A DNA stretch of 32,304 bases from an uncultured Corynebacterium sp. (GTDB lineage Bacteria; Actinomycetota; Actinomycetes; Mycobacteriales; Mycobacteriaceae), in assembly GCF_946998835.1 (NCBI RefSeq), contig NZ_CAMQAZ010000029.1, positions 1 through 32,304 of the forward strand. Direction: 5' to 3'. The notes below the pieces were generated by a model, which ran no database searches, had not been told where the DNA came from, and was given only the letters and a program-made list of their open reading frames with translations. Positions 21,495 to 29,041 of the stretch are shown piece by piece. How positions within the stretch are numbered: the stretch's first letter is position 1; each line of letters starts with the position of its first letter. The position numbers and the translations under genes are program-made.

Positions 21495-23405
21495 TTAGCG
21501 GGTCTTCATGGTCGGGTGGTTGGCATCGCGCTGCTTAGCGGCGTCTTCGGCATTTTCCACGACAGTGCCGTGGATGTCAGCCGGGGTCTCGGCCGCCGAG
21601 TTCTCGTCGTTGAACAGCGGGCGTAGGCCACGTGCGTATTCAACTTCGTCGTTGGACTTGCCAGCTGCGACCATCGGCCACACCTGAGCATCCTCACCGA
21701 CAATGAAGTCGATAACCACCGGGCGATCGTTGATTTCGCGCGCCTTCTTAATGGCAGCGGCGACATCTTCCTTCTTGGTCACGCGGATAGCCACGCAACC
21801 AAGTCCCTCGGAGAGCTGGACGAAATCCGGCAGGTAGGAGTTATCCTCCGGGCGCAGCTTCGTGTTGGAGTAGCGCTGATCGTAGAACAGCGTCTGCCAC
21901 TGACGGACCATGCCCAGGTTGCCATTGTTAATCAGAGCAACCTTGATGGGGAAACCTTCCATTGCACAGGTGGTCAGCTCCTGGTTGGTCATCTGGAAGC
22001 AACCATCACCATCGATGGCCCAGACCTCCTTTTCCGGAGCCGCAGCCTTAGCGCCCATGGCAGCCGGAATCGAGTAGCCCATCGTGCCGGCACCACCGGA
22101 GTTGAGCCAGGTGCGCGGATTCTCGTACTGGACAAACTGGGCCGCCCACATCTGGTGCTGGCCGACGCCAGCAGCATAGATAGCCTCCGGACCGACAATG
22201 TCGGACAAAGTCTGAATCACGAACTGCGGAGCGATCGCACCATCAGTCGGCTCCTCCCACCCAAGGGGGAACTCGTCGCGGAGACCGTCGAGAAGCTTCA
22301 GCCAATCGGCAATCTGCGGACGGTCAAGACCGAGCTTGGTGTAGGCCTCGCTGAGTGCGGACAGAACCTCGCGGGCATCACCGACGATGGGAACGTCGAC
22401 TTCGCGGAGCTTGCCAATCTCGGCCGGATCGATGTCAGCGTGGATGACCCTCGCGTTCGGCGCGAAGGAGTTCAGGTCACCGGTAACGCGGTCGTCGAAA
22501 CGCGCACCGATAGTGATGAGCAGGTCAGACTTCTGCAGAGCAGCGACGGCCGAGACCTTGCCGTGCATACCCGGCATACCCATATGGAGTGGATGCGAGT
22601 CCGGGAACGCACCGCGAGCCATCAGCGTGGTGACAACCGGAACTCCAGTCTTCTCAGCGAGCTCCATCAGCTCCTTGGAGGCATCAGCCTTGATGACGCC
22701 GCCACCGATGTAGAGCACCGGACGCTGTGCAGCAGCAATCATCTCGGCGGCTTCGTCAATCTGACGCTGGTGCGGAGTCGTCACCGGACGGTAGCCCGGC
22801 AGGTTAATCTCCGGCGGCCAGGTGAAGTCAATCATCGTGTTCTGGAGGTCCTTGGGGACATCGACCAGAACCGGCCCCGGACGACCAGAGGATGCCAGGT
22901 GGAATGCCTCGGCGAGAGCTCGGGGGATGTCCTCGGCTTCGGTGACCATAAAGTTGTGCTTGGTAATCGGCATCGTCACACCGCGGATGTCAGCCTCCTG
23001 GAAAGCATCGGTACCCAGCAGCGGGCGACCGACCTGACCGGTGATGGCAACAACCGGAACGGAGTCCATCTGAGCATCCGCGAGCGGAGTAACCAGGTTG
23101 GTAGCACCCGGGCCAGAGGTAGCGATGCAGACGCCAACCTTGCCGGAAACCTGCGCGTAACCGGTGGCTGCGTGGCCAGCGCCCTGCTCGTGGCGCACGA
23201 GAACGTGGCGGAGTTTTTCCGAGTCATAAATCGGATCATAGAGCGGAAGCACTGCGCCACCGGGAATACCGAAGGCTACTTCGACACCGAGCTCTTCAAG
23301 GGATCGGACAATGGCTTGTGCACCAGAAATTCGCTCGGGGGCGCTGGTACGCGCCTTAGCCGCGAATTGGGCGGGCGATGGGGTGTGCTGCTCGTGCGCG
23401 TTCAC
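21495..23405 (-). CDS. ilvB: Acetolactate synthase catalytic (large) subunit
   Basis: The 636-residue ThDP/FAD enzyme condenses pyruvate with pyruvate or 2-oxobutyrate, the first common step of branched-chain amino-acid synthesis. The ThDP-activating Glu is E73 (RHEQGAGHAATGYA). TSGPGATNLVTP and ITGQVGRPLLGTDAFQEAD build the active site, and the C-terminal domain has GDGCFQMT...INNGNLGMVRQWQ, the ThDP/Mg motif. The last 40 residues (ENSAAETPADIHGTV...) are a hydrophilic extension beyond the core. The start is GTG 23405 with AGGAG 7 bases upstream. It is first in ilvBNC and has a well-formed promoter but no branched-chain leader peptide. Confidence 0.97.
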   Translation of the reverse strand: MNAHEQHTPSPAQFAAKARTSAPERISGAQAIVRSLEELGVEVAFGIPGGAVLPLYDPIYDSEKLRHVLVRHEQGAGHAATGYAQVSGKVGVCIATSGPGATNLVTPLADAQMDSVPVVAITGQVGRPLLGTDAFQEADIRGVTMPITKHNFMVTEAEDIPRALAEAFHLASSGRPGPVLVDVPKDLQNTMIDFTWPPEINLPGYRPVTTPHQRQIDEAAEMIAAAQRPVLYIGGGVIKADASKELMELAEKTGVPVVTTLMARGAFPDSHPLHMGMPGMHGKVSAVAALQKSDLLITIGARFDDRVTGDLNSFAPNARVIHADIDPAEIGKLREVDVPIVGDAREVLSALSEAYTKLGLDRPQIADWLKLLDGLRDEFPLGWEEPTDGAIAPQFVIQTLSDIVGPEAIYAAGVGQHQMWAAQFVQYENPRTWLNSGGAGTMGYSIPAAMGAKAAAPEKEVWAIDGDGCFQMTNQELTTCAMEGFPIKVALINNGNLGMVRQWQTLFYDQRYSNTKLRPEDNSYLPDFVQLSEGLGCVAIRVTKKEDVAAAIKKAREINDRPVVIDFIVGEDAQVWPMVAAGKSNDEVEYARGLRPLFNDENSAAETPADIHGTVVENAEDAAKQRDANHPTMKTR

Positions 23406-23443
23406 GATTTCGCTCCTGGGTCATAGCGGGCAACTACTCAACT

Positions 23444-23513
23444 CACATTCACGCGGGGCCGCTACGAATGTGGCGTTGCTTACGACCATAACGTCCACAT
23501 AGTGAGAAGTCAA
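23444..23513 (-). promoter_or_regulatory. ilvBNC promoter and 5'-leader hairpin
   Basis: TTGACT (23513-23508) and TATGGT (23490-23485) are 17 bases apart, a near-consensus sigma-A promoter with a start near 23478. The leader of about 73 bases contains CACATTC (23444-23450) and GAATGTG (23466-23472) as a 7-bp inverted repeat enclosing GCGG/CCGC. No Val/Leu/Ile-rich leader peptide and no U-tract terminator is present. Confidence 0.75.
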
Positions 23514-23786
23514 TCCCGCCAATTGGACACCTGGTCGACACCCCACCCGAGTCCTCCACCCATGCCCCCACCCGATTCCCCCAAGAACCCGGCCCCAAAC
23601 TTTGGATTCACTCTACCCAGAAATACTGCCACCCCCGCCATCGCCGGTGTGAACTGAGTCCGGGGTTGGTACACCCGACCCCTCCAGAGCCTTTCTTCGC
23701 CAGCACTCTCACTTGCTCTCCCCACCTCCCCTTCTTTATGCATAAATCTTTATCTTTAAACTCAGCCCACGTTAAGGCGCACGCCC
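23514..23786. other. Gene-free C-rich intergenic region between ilvB and mscCG
   Basis: About 270 bases with strong strand asymmetry: the plus strand is C-rich and G-poor from 23530 to 23735, then turns AT-rich with the perfect palindrome TTTATGCATAAA (23735-23746). The only open frame of note (minus, 23743-23510) has no family resemblance and ends in the ilvB -35 box, so I do not call it. No other site was recognised. Confidence 0.6.
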
Positions 23787-23799
23787 TACGGTGGAGGGC

Positions 23800-25473
23800 A
23801 TGGAATTTTTGCAATACATGTTGTTACGGGCATGGCAATGGATAGCCAGCAACGGCCTCGCCATTGCATGCCTGGCCATTCTGCTGATTCTTGTTCCCCG
23901 TATCCGACGATTCGTTCTGGCGATTGCAGACGGAAACATCTCCACTGAAGAAGAGCAGTCGAAGGGACGACGCGCGCTGATTGGCGCTGTCGTTTACATC
24001 GTCGAAGTTATTGCATACTTCGTCTTAATCGTTGCGATTCTTTCGAAGTTCGGCATCTCGCTCACCGCCGCCGCCATTCCCGCAACGGTTGTTTCCGCTG
24101 CTGTTGGTTTTGGCGCCCAGGGGGTTATTGCCGACTTCCTCGGAGGCGTGTTCATTATTGCCGAAAAGCAATATGGTATCGGTGACTGGGTCGAGTTCCA
24201 TTCACCTTCGGGCACTGTTCAGGGCGATGTCGTCAATATGACACTGCGTGCCACCACGATTCGAACCCTTAACGGCGAGGAAATCATCGTGCCGAACTCC
24301 GAGGCGCGCATGTGTATCAACTATTCCTCGCAGTGGTCGCGTGCTGTCGTAGAAGTACCAGTACCGATGACCGCCGGTGGTTCCATCAAGGATTTGGAAG
24401 AGCGCACCGTCGCCGCCGCCGAACGCGCCATTTCACTGGATTCCATCAAGGATGCCGTTCTCTCTGAGGTCAAACTGCAGTCCTCGACCGAGCTCAATCC
24501 CCCTTCGGTCATGGGGCTGCCCTGGACCGTCACCATGCGCCTGATTGTCGACTGTAAACCGGGCGACCAATGGCTAATTGAACGCGCTATTCGCGCCGCG
24601 GTCATCGACACCTGGTGGGACGACTACGGCGAGCGCGCCCAGCAAACCCCCTTCTACCCCGCTGAAGAAATCACCGGACATGTCCGCGATGACACAATGC
24701 TGGAGCAGCTCAGGCAGTCCGACGCTAAGCGAGCGGAAAAGCAGGCGCTTGACGACGTGGACAGCGCCCCAACCGAAGTCGTTCCAACAGTGACTGGCAC
24801 GTCGACAACTGGCACATCTAACGAGCCGGACACCGCCGAAACTCAGGTGATGGCAACCCAGGCCGTCGATAAGCATGACGGAAACGAGCGATCTGACCTG
24901 CCACATGCGGGTGCCGACCTTGACGATGCGCGACGCGACCAGGACGACAGCGGAGACAATAGCGTTATCCGTAAGCTGATTAGCCACCCTGATTGGAAAA
25001 CGCTCACGACGCGCCAGAAGGTCCGTAGGATTCTTTCCGCAGGTGGTCGCGCCCGCGTGTCGACGATTGTGCTCTTGGCAACTCTTCTGATTCTGTCCAT
25101 CTTGAACCTCATGACCGTTGAGACCGAAGACGGCCCCTCCGGCTGGTTGGCCCCGAGCAGGTGGAGTGATCGGGTGGCTACTCAAGAGAAGGATTCGGAG
25201 AAGTCCTCCAATTCCCAGTCGACTACCCAGCCGACCAACACCAGGCAAAATATGCAGCCTACGGAAACCAATCAGCAAAATCAGGTACCGCAGGATCAGT
25301 CGACCGAGACTTCCCAACAGCCTCAAAACACGCAGAACCGCGCGCCATCATCGACTACTACCTCCACTCAACCCAACACCAATCAGAACAACACTGACAA
25401 CGAGGGAACTGGAGGATCGCAGTCGACGGACTCCACTAACAACGCAGAACCGAACTCGGCGGGCACGCAGTAA
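23800..25473 (+). CDS. mscCG: MscS-type mechanosensitive channel, MscCG-like (glutamate exporter type)
   Basis: The 557-residue protein has three N-terminal TM helices (about 15-36, 60-85, 88-108), the pore helix and MscS core AAIPATVVSAAVGFGAQGVI and EKQYGIGDWVEF, and a cytoplasmic beta/alpha vestibule to about 285. After a charged cytoplasmic linker comes a fourth TM helix (about 420-440, VSTIVLLATLLILSILNLM) and a roughly 117-residue outside tail dominated by Gln, Asn, Thr and Ser. This extra TM plus tail is the hallmark of C. glutamicum MscCG, which lies beside ilvBNC there and exports glutamate and compatible solutes under membrane stress. The tail is much richer in Gln/Asn than I recall for MscCG. 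TACGGT ends 7 bases before ATG 23800; GGAGGG is only 1 base away, so leaderless initiation or GTG 23791 are the options. Confidence 0.88.
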   Translation: MEFLQYMLLRAWQWIASNGLAIACLAILLILVPRIRRFVLAIADGNISTEEEQSKGRRALIGAVVYIVEVIAYFVLIVAILSKFGISLTAAAIPATVVSAAVGFGAQGVIADFLGGVFIIAEKQYGIGDWVEFHSPSGTVQGDVVNMTLRATTIRTLNGEEIIVPNSEARMCINYSSQWSRAVVEVPVPMTAGGSIKDLEERTVAAAERAISLDSIKDAVLSEVKLQSSTELNPPSVMGLPWTVTMRLIVDCKPGDQWLIERAIRAAVIDTWWDDYGERAQQTPFYPAEEITGHVRDDTMLEQLRQSDAKRAEKQALDDVDSAPTEVVPTVTGTSTTGTSNEPDTAETQVMATQAVDKHDGNERSDLPHAGADLDDARRDQDDSGDNSVIRKLISHPDWKTLTTRQKVRRILSAGGRARVSTIVLLATLLILSILNLMTVETEDGPSGWLAPSRWSDRVATQEKDSEKSSNSQSTTQPTNTRQNMQPTETNQQNQVPQDQSTETSQQPQNTQNRAPSSTTTSTQPNTNQNNTDNEGTGGSQSTDSTNNAEPNSAGTQ

Positions 25474-25516
25474 GGCACAACTGCCGACCATGCACTAACC
25501 AATCCGACCTACCCGC

Positions 25517-25522
25517 TACAAT
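25517..25522 (+). promoter_or_regulatory. -10 box TACAAT, leaderless geometry, before the PH-domain gene
   Basis: TACAAT ends 8 bases before the ATG at 25531. No Shine-Dalgarno sequence is present, although AAAGG lies in the gap only 2 bases from the ATG. It implies a promoter separate from mscCG. Confidence 0.4.
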
Positions 25523-25530
25523 CAAAGGCC

Positions 25531-26064
25531 ATGACTGAATCGACTCCACAGCCAAAAATTGCGACGCGGCGATTCCGCCCACAGAAGACGCATCTGTTCA
25601 TCGTTGCGTTCATGGTCGTGCTGTGTGTAATTGCCACCGGTTTTACCCCGTGGCTGGCTGTTACCTTCCTGGCACCGTTGATTTATACGCTTTGGATTTT
25701 CCGAGTGCGCACCACCGTGGGGCCACGCGGAATTACTGCGGTATACCTTCTATCCAATCGCCGTTCGGTGCCGTGGAGCGATTTCGCAGGCATCTTCTTT
25801 AACAAGGGTGGCCGCGCGTTCGCGGTCACAAAGTCGGATGAGCGCATCGCCCTGCCAGCGATTACCTTTAATTCCCTGCCCGAGTTGAAGGAGGCTACCG
25901 GCGGCATGATTCCGGACCCGATTACTTCTGCTCGAATGGCAGAGAACGACAAGGTCGAGGTCTTTGATCGCGATGGCTACTCCGTGATGAAGAAGGTCAG
26001 TGACGTTGAGGCTGATGCCAAGGCCAAAAGCGGCAACGCTAAAGGGCAGGCCTCTACCGAGTAG
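25531..26064 (+). CDS. PH-domain-containing small membrane protein (bPH_6-like)
   Basis: The 177-residue protein has two adjacent hydrophobic helices (about 21-60, HLFIVAFMVVLCVIATGF and LAVTFLAPLIYTLWIF) and then a bacterial PH-like domain (about 62-125; VGPRGITAVYLLSNRRSVPW, GGRAFAVTKSDERIALPAI). The tail is charged. This matches actinobacterial PH proteins described as low-molecular-weight antigen-like, and as I recall a similar gene follows mscCG in C. glutamicum. The function is unknown; a role at the membrane near MscCG is only suggested by position. A strong terminator follows 20 bases after the stop. Confidence 0.82.
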   Translation: MTESTPQPKIATRRFRPQKTHLFIVAFMVVLCVIATGFTPWLAVTFLAPLIYTLWIFRVRTTVGPRGITAVYLLSNRRSVPWSDFAGIFFNKGGRAFAVTKSDERIALPAITFNSLPELKEATGGMIPDPITSARMAENDKVEVFDRDGYSVMKKVSDVEADAKAKSGNAKGQASTE

Positions 26065-26081
26065 AATCACAACAGCCCACA

Positions 26082-26144
26082 AAAGCCCCTAAATCTCATT
26101 ATGCGGACACCGGTGACCACGAAATGAGACATTAGGGGCTTTTT
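26082..26144 (+). terminator. Strong rho-independent terminator after the PH-domain gene
   Basis: AAAGCCCCTAA-a-TCTCATT (26082-26100) pairs with AATGAGA-ca-TTAGGGGCTTT (26123-26142), with a T-run at 26140-26144. The loop contains CACCGGTG, a second small palindrome. It separates the PH-domain gene from ilvD. Confidence 0.9.
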
Positions 26145-26172
26145 GTGATTAGTATGGACAGTTAGTTACCTT
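26143..26172 (+). promoter_or_regulatory. Candidate ilvD promoter
   Basis: TTGTGA (26143-26148) and TACCTT (26167-26172) are 18 bases apart, with a start near 26179 and AGGAAGGG (26184-26191) as the ribosome-binding site. The -35 box overlaps the T-run of the preceding terminator. Confidence 0.4.
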
Positions 26173-26199
26173 GCACCCTATTTAGGAAGGGCAGCCCAC

Positions 26200-28044
26200 A
26201 TGATCCCCCTTCGCTCCAAAGTCACCACTGCCGGACGCAACGCCGCTGGCGCTCGTTCCCTGTGGCGCGCAACAGGCATGACCGACAGCGACTTCGGCAA
26301 GCCGATTATCGCAATTGCAAACTCTTACACCCAGTTCGTTCCAGGCCACGTGCACCTGAAGGACGTAGGCGACATCGTCGCCGAAGCCGTGACCGCAGCT
26401 GGCGGTGTTCCGCGTGAGTTCAACACCATCGCAGTCGATGACGGCATTGCCATGGGCCACGACGGCATGCTCTACTCGCTGCCGTCCCGCGAGATTATTG
26501 CGGACTCCGTGGAATACATGGTCAACGCTCACACCGCAGACGCGCTGGTCTGTATTTCCAACTGCGACAAGATCACGCCGGGCATGCTCAATGCGGCCCT
26601 GCGTCTGAACATCCCAGTGGTCTTCGTTTCCGGCGGGCCAATGGAATCGGGATCGTCGGTAGTTATCGATGGCGTCGTCAAGCCTGGCTCCGACCTCATT
26701 TCTGCGATTTCTGCCTCGGCGAATGACAAGGTCGATGACAAGAACCTGCTCGACATCGAGCGTTCGGCGTGCCCGACCTGCGGCTCCTGCTCGGGTATGT
26801 TCACCGCAAACTCCATGAACTGTCTGACCGAGGCCCTCGGCCTGTCTCTGCCGGGCAATGGTTCCACGCTGGCAACTCAGCAAGCTCGCCGCGACTTGTT
26901 CACCCGCGCCGGTGAGCTAATTGTGAATCTGGCGAAGAGCTACTACAACGATGGCGACGAATCCGTTCTGCCTCGCAATATCGCCAACCGCGATGCGTTT
27001 GTCAACGCCATGACGCTGGACGTAGCCATGGGTGGCTCCACCAACACCGTGCTGCACATTCTCGCTGCCGCACAGGAGGGCGAGATTGACTTCGATCTCT
27101 CTGACATCGATGCCATTTCCCGACGCGTGCCCTGTCTGTCCAAGGTTGCCCCGAACTCGGACTACTACATGGAGGATGTCCACCGCGCTGGTGGTATTCC
27201 GGCAATCCTCGGCGAGCTGCGTCGTGCTGGACTCCTGCAAATGAATGTCCGCTCTGTGCACTCCCCGTCTTTGGAAGAGCACCTGGACAACTGGGATATC
27301 CGCGGTGGCAAGGCAACCGACGAGGCCATCGAGCTGTTCCACGCCGCTCCAGGCGGTGTCCGCACCACCGAGCCATTCTCCACCTCCAACCGCTGGGAGA
27401 GCCTGGATACGGACTCCAAGCATGGCTGCATCCGCGATTTCGACCACGCCTACACCAAGGAAGGCGGCCTGTGCGTCCTGCGCGGCAACATCGCCGAGGA
27501 CGGCGCTGTCCTGAAGACTGCCGGTATCGGCGAGGATCAGTTCCACTTCGCGGGCACCGCGCGCGTTGTTGAGAGCCAGGAAGAAGCTGTCTCCGTCATC
27601 TTGAACCGCACCTTGCAGCCGGGCGAGGTCCTCTTCGTTATCTACGAAGGCCCCTCCGGCGGTCCGGGCATGCAGGAGATGCTGCACCCGACGGCATTCA
27701 TCAAGGGCGCTGGCCTGGGCAAGGTCTGCGCACTAGTCACCGATGGCCGCTTCTCCGGCGGTTCCTCTGGCCTGTCCATTGGTCACGTTTCTCCAGAGGC
27801 CGCAGCAGGCGGCGCAATCGGCCTCGTGCGTGACGGCGACCCGGTATACATCGATGTCGCTGAGCGACGCCTCGAGATTCAGGTGTCCGACGAGGAGCTA
27901 GCTGCCCGCCACGACGAAGAGCTAAAGCGCGACAAGCCCTTTACCCCGCGTAAGCCACGTCCGCGCAAGGTGTCCAAGGCACTGCGCGCATACGCCAAGA
28001 TGGCATCCAGTGCGGATAAAGGCGCAGTTCGCATTGTCGACTAG
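26200..28044 (+). CDS. ilvD: Dihydroxy-acid dehydratase
   Basis: The 614-residue Fe-S enzyme dehydrates 2,3-dihydroxy-isovalerate and its methyl homologue, the third step of valine/isoleucine synthesis. D81 and the C122-D123-K124 motif (SNCDKITPG) bind the cluster, Mg and the carbamylated Lys, and CPTCGSCSGMFTANSMNCL starts at residue 191. The C-terminal domain has VTDGRFSGGSSGLSIGHVSP, with the catalytic Ser. Length matches the standard 610-620 residues. AGGAAGGG lies 8 bases before the ATG. It has its own promoter region and is separated from ilvBNC by about 2.8 kb and the opposite orientation. Confidence 0.97.
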   Translation: MIPLRSKVTTAGRNAAGARSLWRATGMTDSDFGKPIIAIANSYTQFVPGHVHLKDVGDIVAEAVTAAGGVPREFNTIAVDDGIAMGHDGMLYSLPSREIIADSVEYMVNAHTADALVCISNCDKITPGMLNAALRLNIPVVFVSGGPMESGSSVVIDGVVKPGSDLISAISASANDKVDDKNLLDIERSACPTCGSCSGMFTANSMNCLTEALGLSLPGNGSTLATQQARRDLFTRAGELIVNLAKSYYNDGDESVLPRNIANRDAFVNAMTLDVAMGGSTNTVLHILAAAQEGEIDFDLSDIDAISRRVPCLSKVAPNSDYYMEDVHRAGGIPAILGELRRAGLLQMNVRSVHSPSLEEHLDNWDIRGGKATDEAIELFHAAPGGVRTTEPFSTSNRWESLDTDSKHGCIRDFDHAYTKEGGLCVLRGNIAEDGAVLKTAGIGEDQFHFAGTARVVESQEEAVSVILNRTLQPGEVLFVIYEGPSGGPGMQEMLHPTAFIKGAGLGKVCALVTDGRFSGGSSGLSIGHVSPEAAAGGAIGLVRDGDPVYIDVAERRLEIQVSDEELAARHDEELKRDKPFTPRKPRPRKVSKALRAYAKMASSADKGAVRIVD

Positions 28045-28080
28045 CCAGATTCGCTGACTAGCTAGTCTTCCCTCGCCCGC

Positions 28081-28989
28081 TTAATGGCCTGTGCGTACCG
28101 CACGGGCCTTTGGCGTTTCTCGGGCGACTTTTTGGCCAGTTTTCTGATTAGTTTTCTTCCCCGCACTTTTCGCGGACTTCATCAAATCTCGGTAGTCAAC
28201 GCCCACGATGCCCTCTGCGACATCCTCAGTGTGGTCGTATTTTCCGCCCTCGGTAATTGCAGCCATCACGTACCCGGGACCAAAAACAACGGAAGAATGC
28301 CACGTGCGCTGGTTTGACCAGCCCATCTTGGCGCCTTCCGAGCCGGACAGTCCTGCGAGTCCAAAGTTCTGTCGATAGCCATCGGCGGCAACCGGAGACC
28401 AGTGGCGCATCGCCTCAAGCACTTCGGAGTTGGGATGTTTCAGGCGAAGTTGAGAAACAAAAGCCACCACGTCCTCTGCGGTGGTCTTGGACACTCCCCA
28501 CTTCTCACCTCCAGAGGTGTTATACAGGCCATACTCGGTCGCAATGGAATCGACAGACAATGGGTACTTCCGATAGAAGTCGGCTGCCAAATCGTCGTCG
28601 GAACGCGAAATCATCTTCTCAACCTGTTTGACGTCGTCGGCGGTACCGTTGTCGAGCACGTACTGGCCGATATACAGCTTAATCAGCGATAGTGCCGGCA
28701 GCGGGCGTTGCGAAGCCTGGCTGCTGTACCCCACTCCCACCGGCGAATAGCTCACCGCCATCTGTGTGCGTGAATCGGTTTCAATCAGCCCCGTGTCGTT
28801 GAGGTTCACGCGCGGCAGTTTCACGGCATGCGTGGGACAGGGGCTTGTCGACGGGGCGGAGTCTGCAACCGCATTGCGCTCATCGGCAGAAGCCATAGAG
28901 GGTGAATGAACCGACGTTGTCACACCAATCGAAGCCATGAAAAAGACCACCGCGAGGGTGGTCTTTAACGTGCGTCTCGACTTTGGCAT
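28081..28989 (-). CDS. Secreted serine hydrolase, beta-lactamase/PBP-like fold
   Basis: The 302-residue exported protein has a signal peptide (KSRR, then TTLAVVFFMASIGV; likely cut after ASA at residue 35). Candidate active-site motifs in order are S101-L-I-K104 (SxxK), S130-D-D (SxN-like), and K221-M-G (KTG-like). This resembles class A beta-lactamase-like serine hydrolases of actinobacteria, but the SxxK-SDD spacing of 29 residues is about half that of true class A enzymes and no clear E166 equivalent is visible, so beta-lactam hydrolysis is not implied. The C-terminus is Lys/Arg-rich. TACAAT (29002-28997) lies 7 bases before the ATG, a leaderless geometry. It converges with ilvD. Confidence 0.7.
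   Translation of the reverse strand: MPKSRRTLKTTLAVVFFMASIGVTTSVHSPSMASADERNAVADSAPSTSPCPTHAVKLPRVNLNDTGLIETDSRTQMAVSYSPVGVGYSSQASQRPLPALSLIKLYIGQYVLDNGTADDVKQVEKMISRSDDDLAADFYRKYPLSVDSIATEYGLYNTSGGEKWGVSKTTAEDVVAFVSQLRLKHPNSEVLEAMRHWSPVAADGYRQNFGLAGLSGSEGAKMGWSNQRTWHSSVVFGPGYVMAAITEGGKYDHTEDVAEGIVGVDYRDLMKSAKSAGKKTNQKTGQKVARETPKARAVRTGH
28086..28108. terminator. Hairpin between convergent ilvD and serine hydrolase genes
   Basis: GGCC-t-GTGCG (28086-28095) pairs with CGCAC-g-GGCC (28099-28108), followed on the plus strand by TTT. It lies within the last codons of the hydrolase gene. Just before it is the perfect palindrome GACTAGCTAGTC (28056-28067). Either could end ilvD transcripts. Confidence 0.45.
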
Positions 28990-28996
28990 AGGAGGG

Positions 28997-29002
28997 ATTG
29001 TA
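28997..29002 (-). promoter_or_regulatory. -10 box TACAAT, leaderless geometry, before the serine hydrolase gene
   Basis: TACAAT on the minus strand ends 7 bases before the ATG at 28989. The gap reads CCCTCCT, the opposite of a Shine-Dalgarno sequence, which makes leaderless initiation the natural reading. Confidence 0.5.
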
Positions 29003-29041
29003 CCCCCTGGCGGAATCGAGAACCTAGTTACGCTAGCCGCA

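Noticed and set aside
23406..23478. Possible leader peptide for ilvBNC attenuation
   Set aside because: The only short frames (GTG AAT GTG AGT TGA and ATG TGA) carry no run of Val, Leu or Ile codons, and no terminator follows.
23510..23743. 77-residue minus-strand open frame upstream of ilvB
   Set aside because: Gly/Arg/Glu-rich translation of a C-rich tract, no recognisable motif or ribosome-binding site, and its stop falls in the ilvB -35 box.
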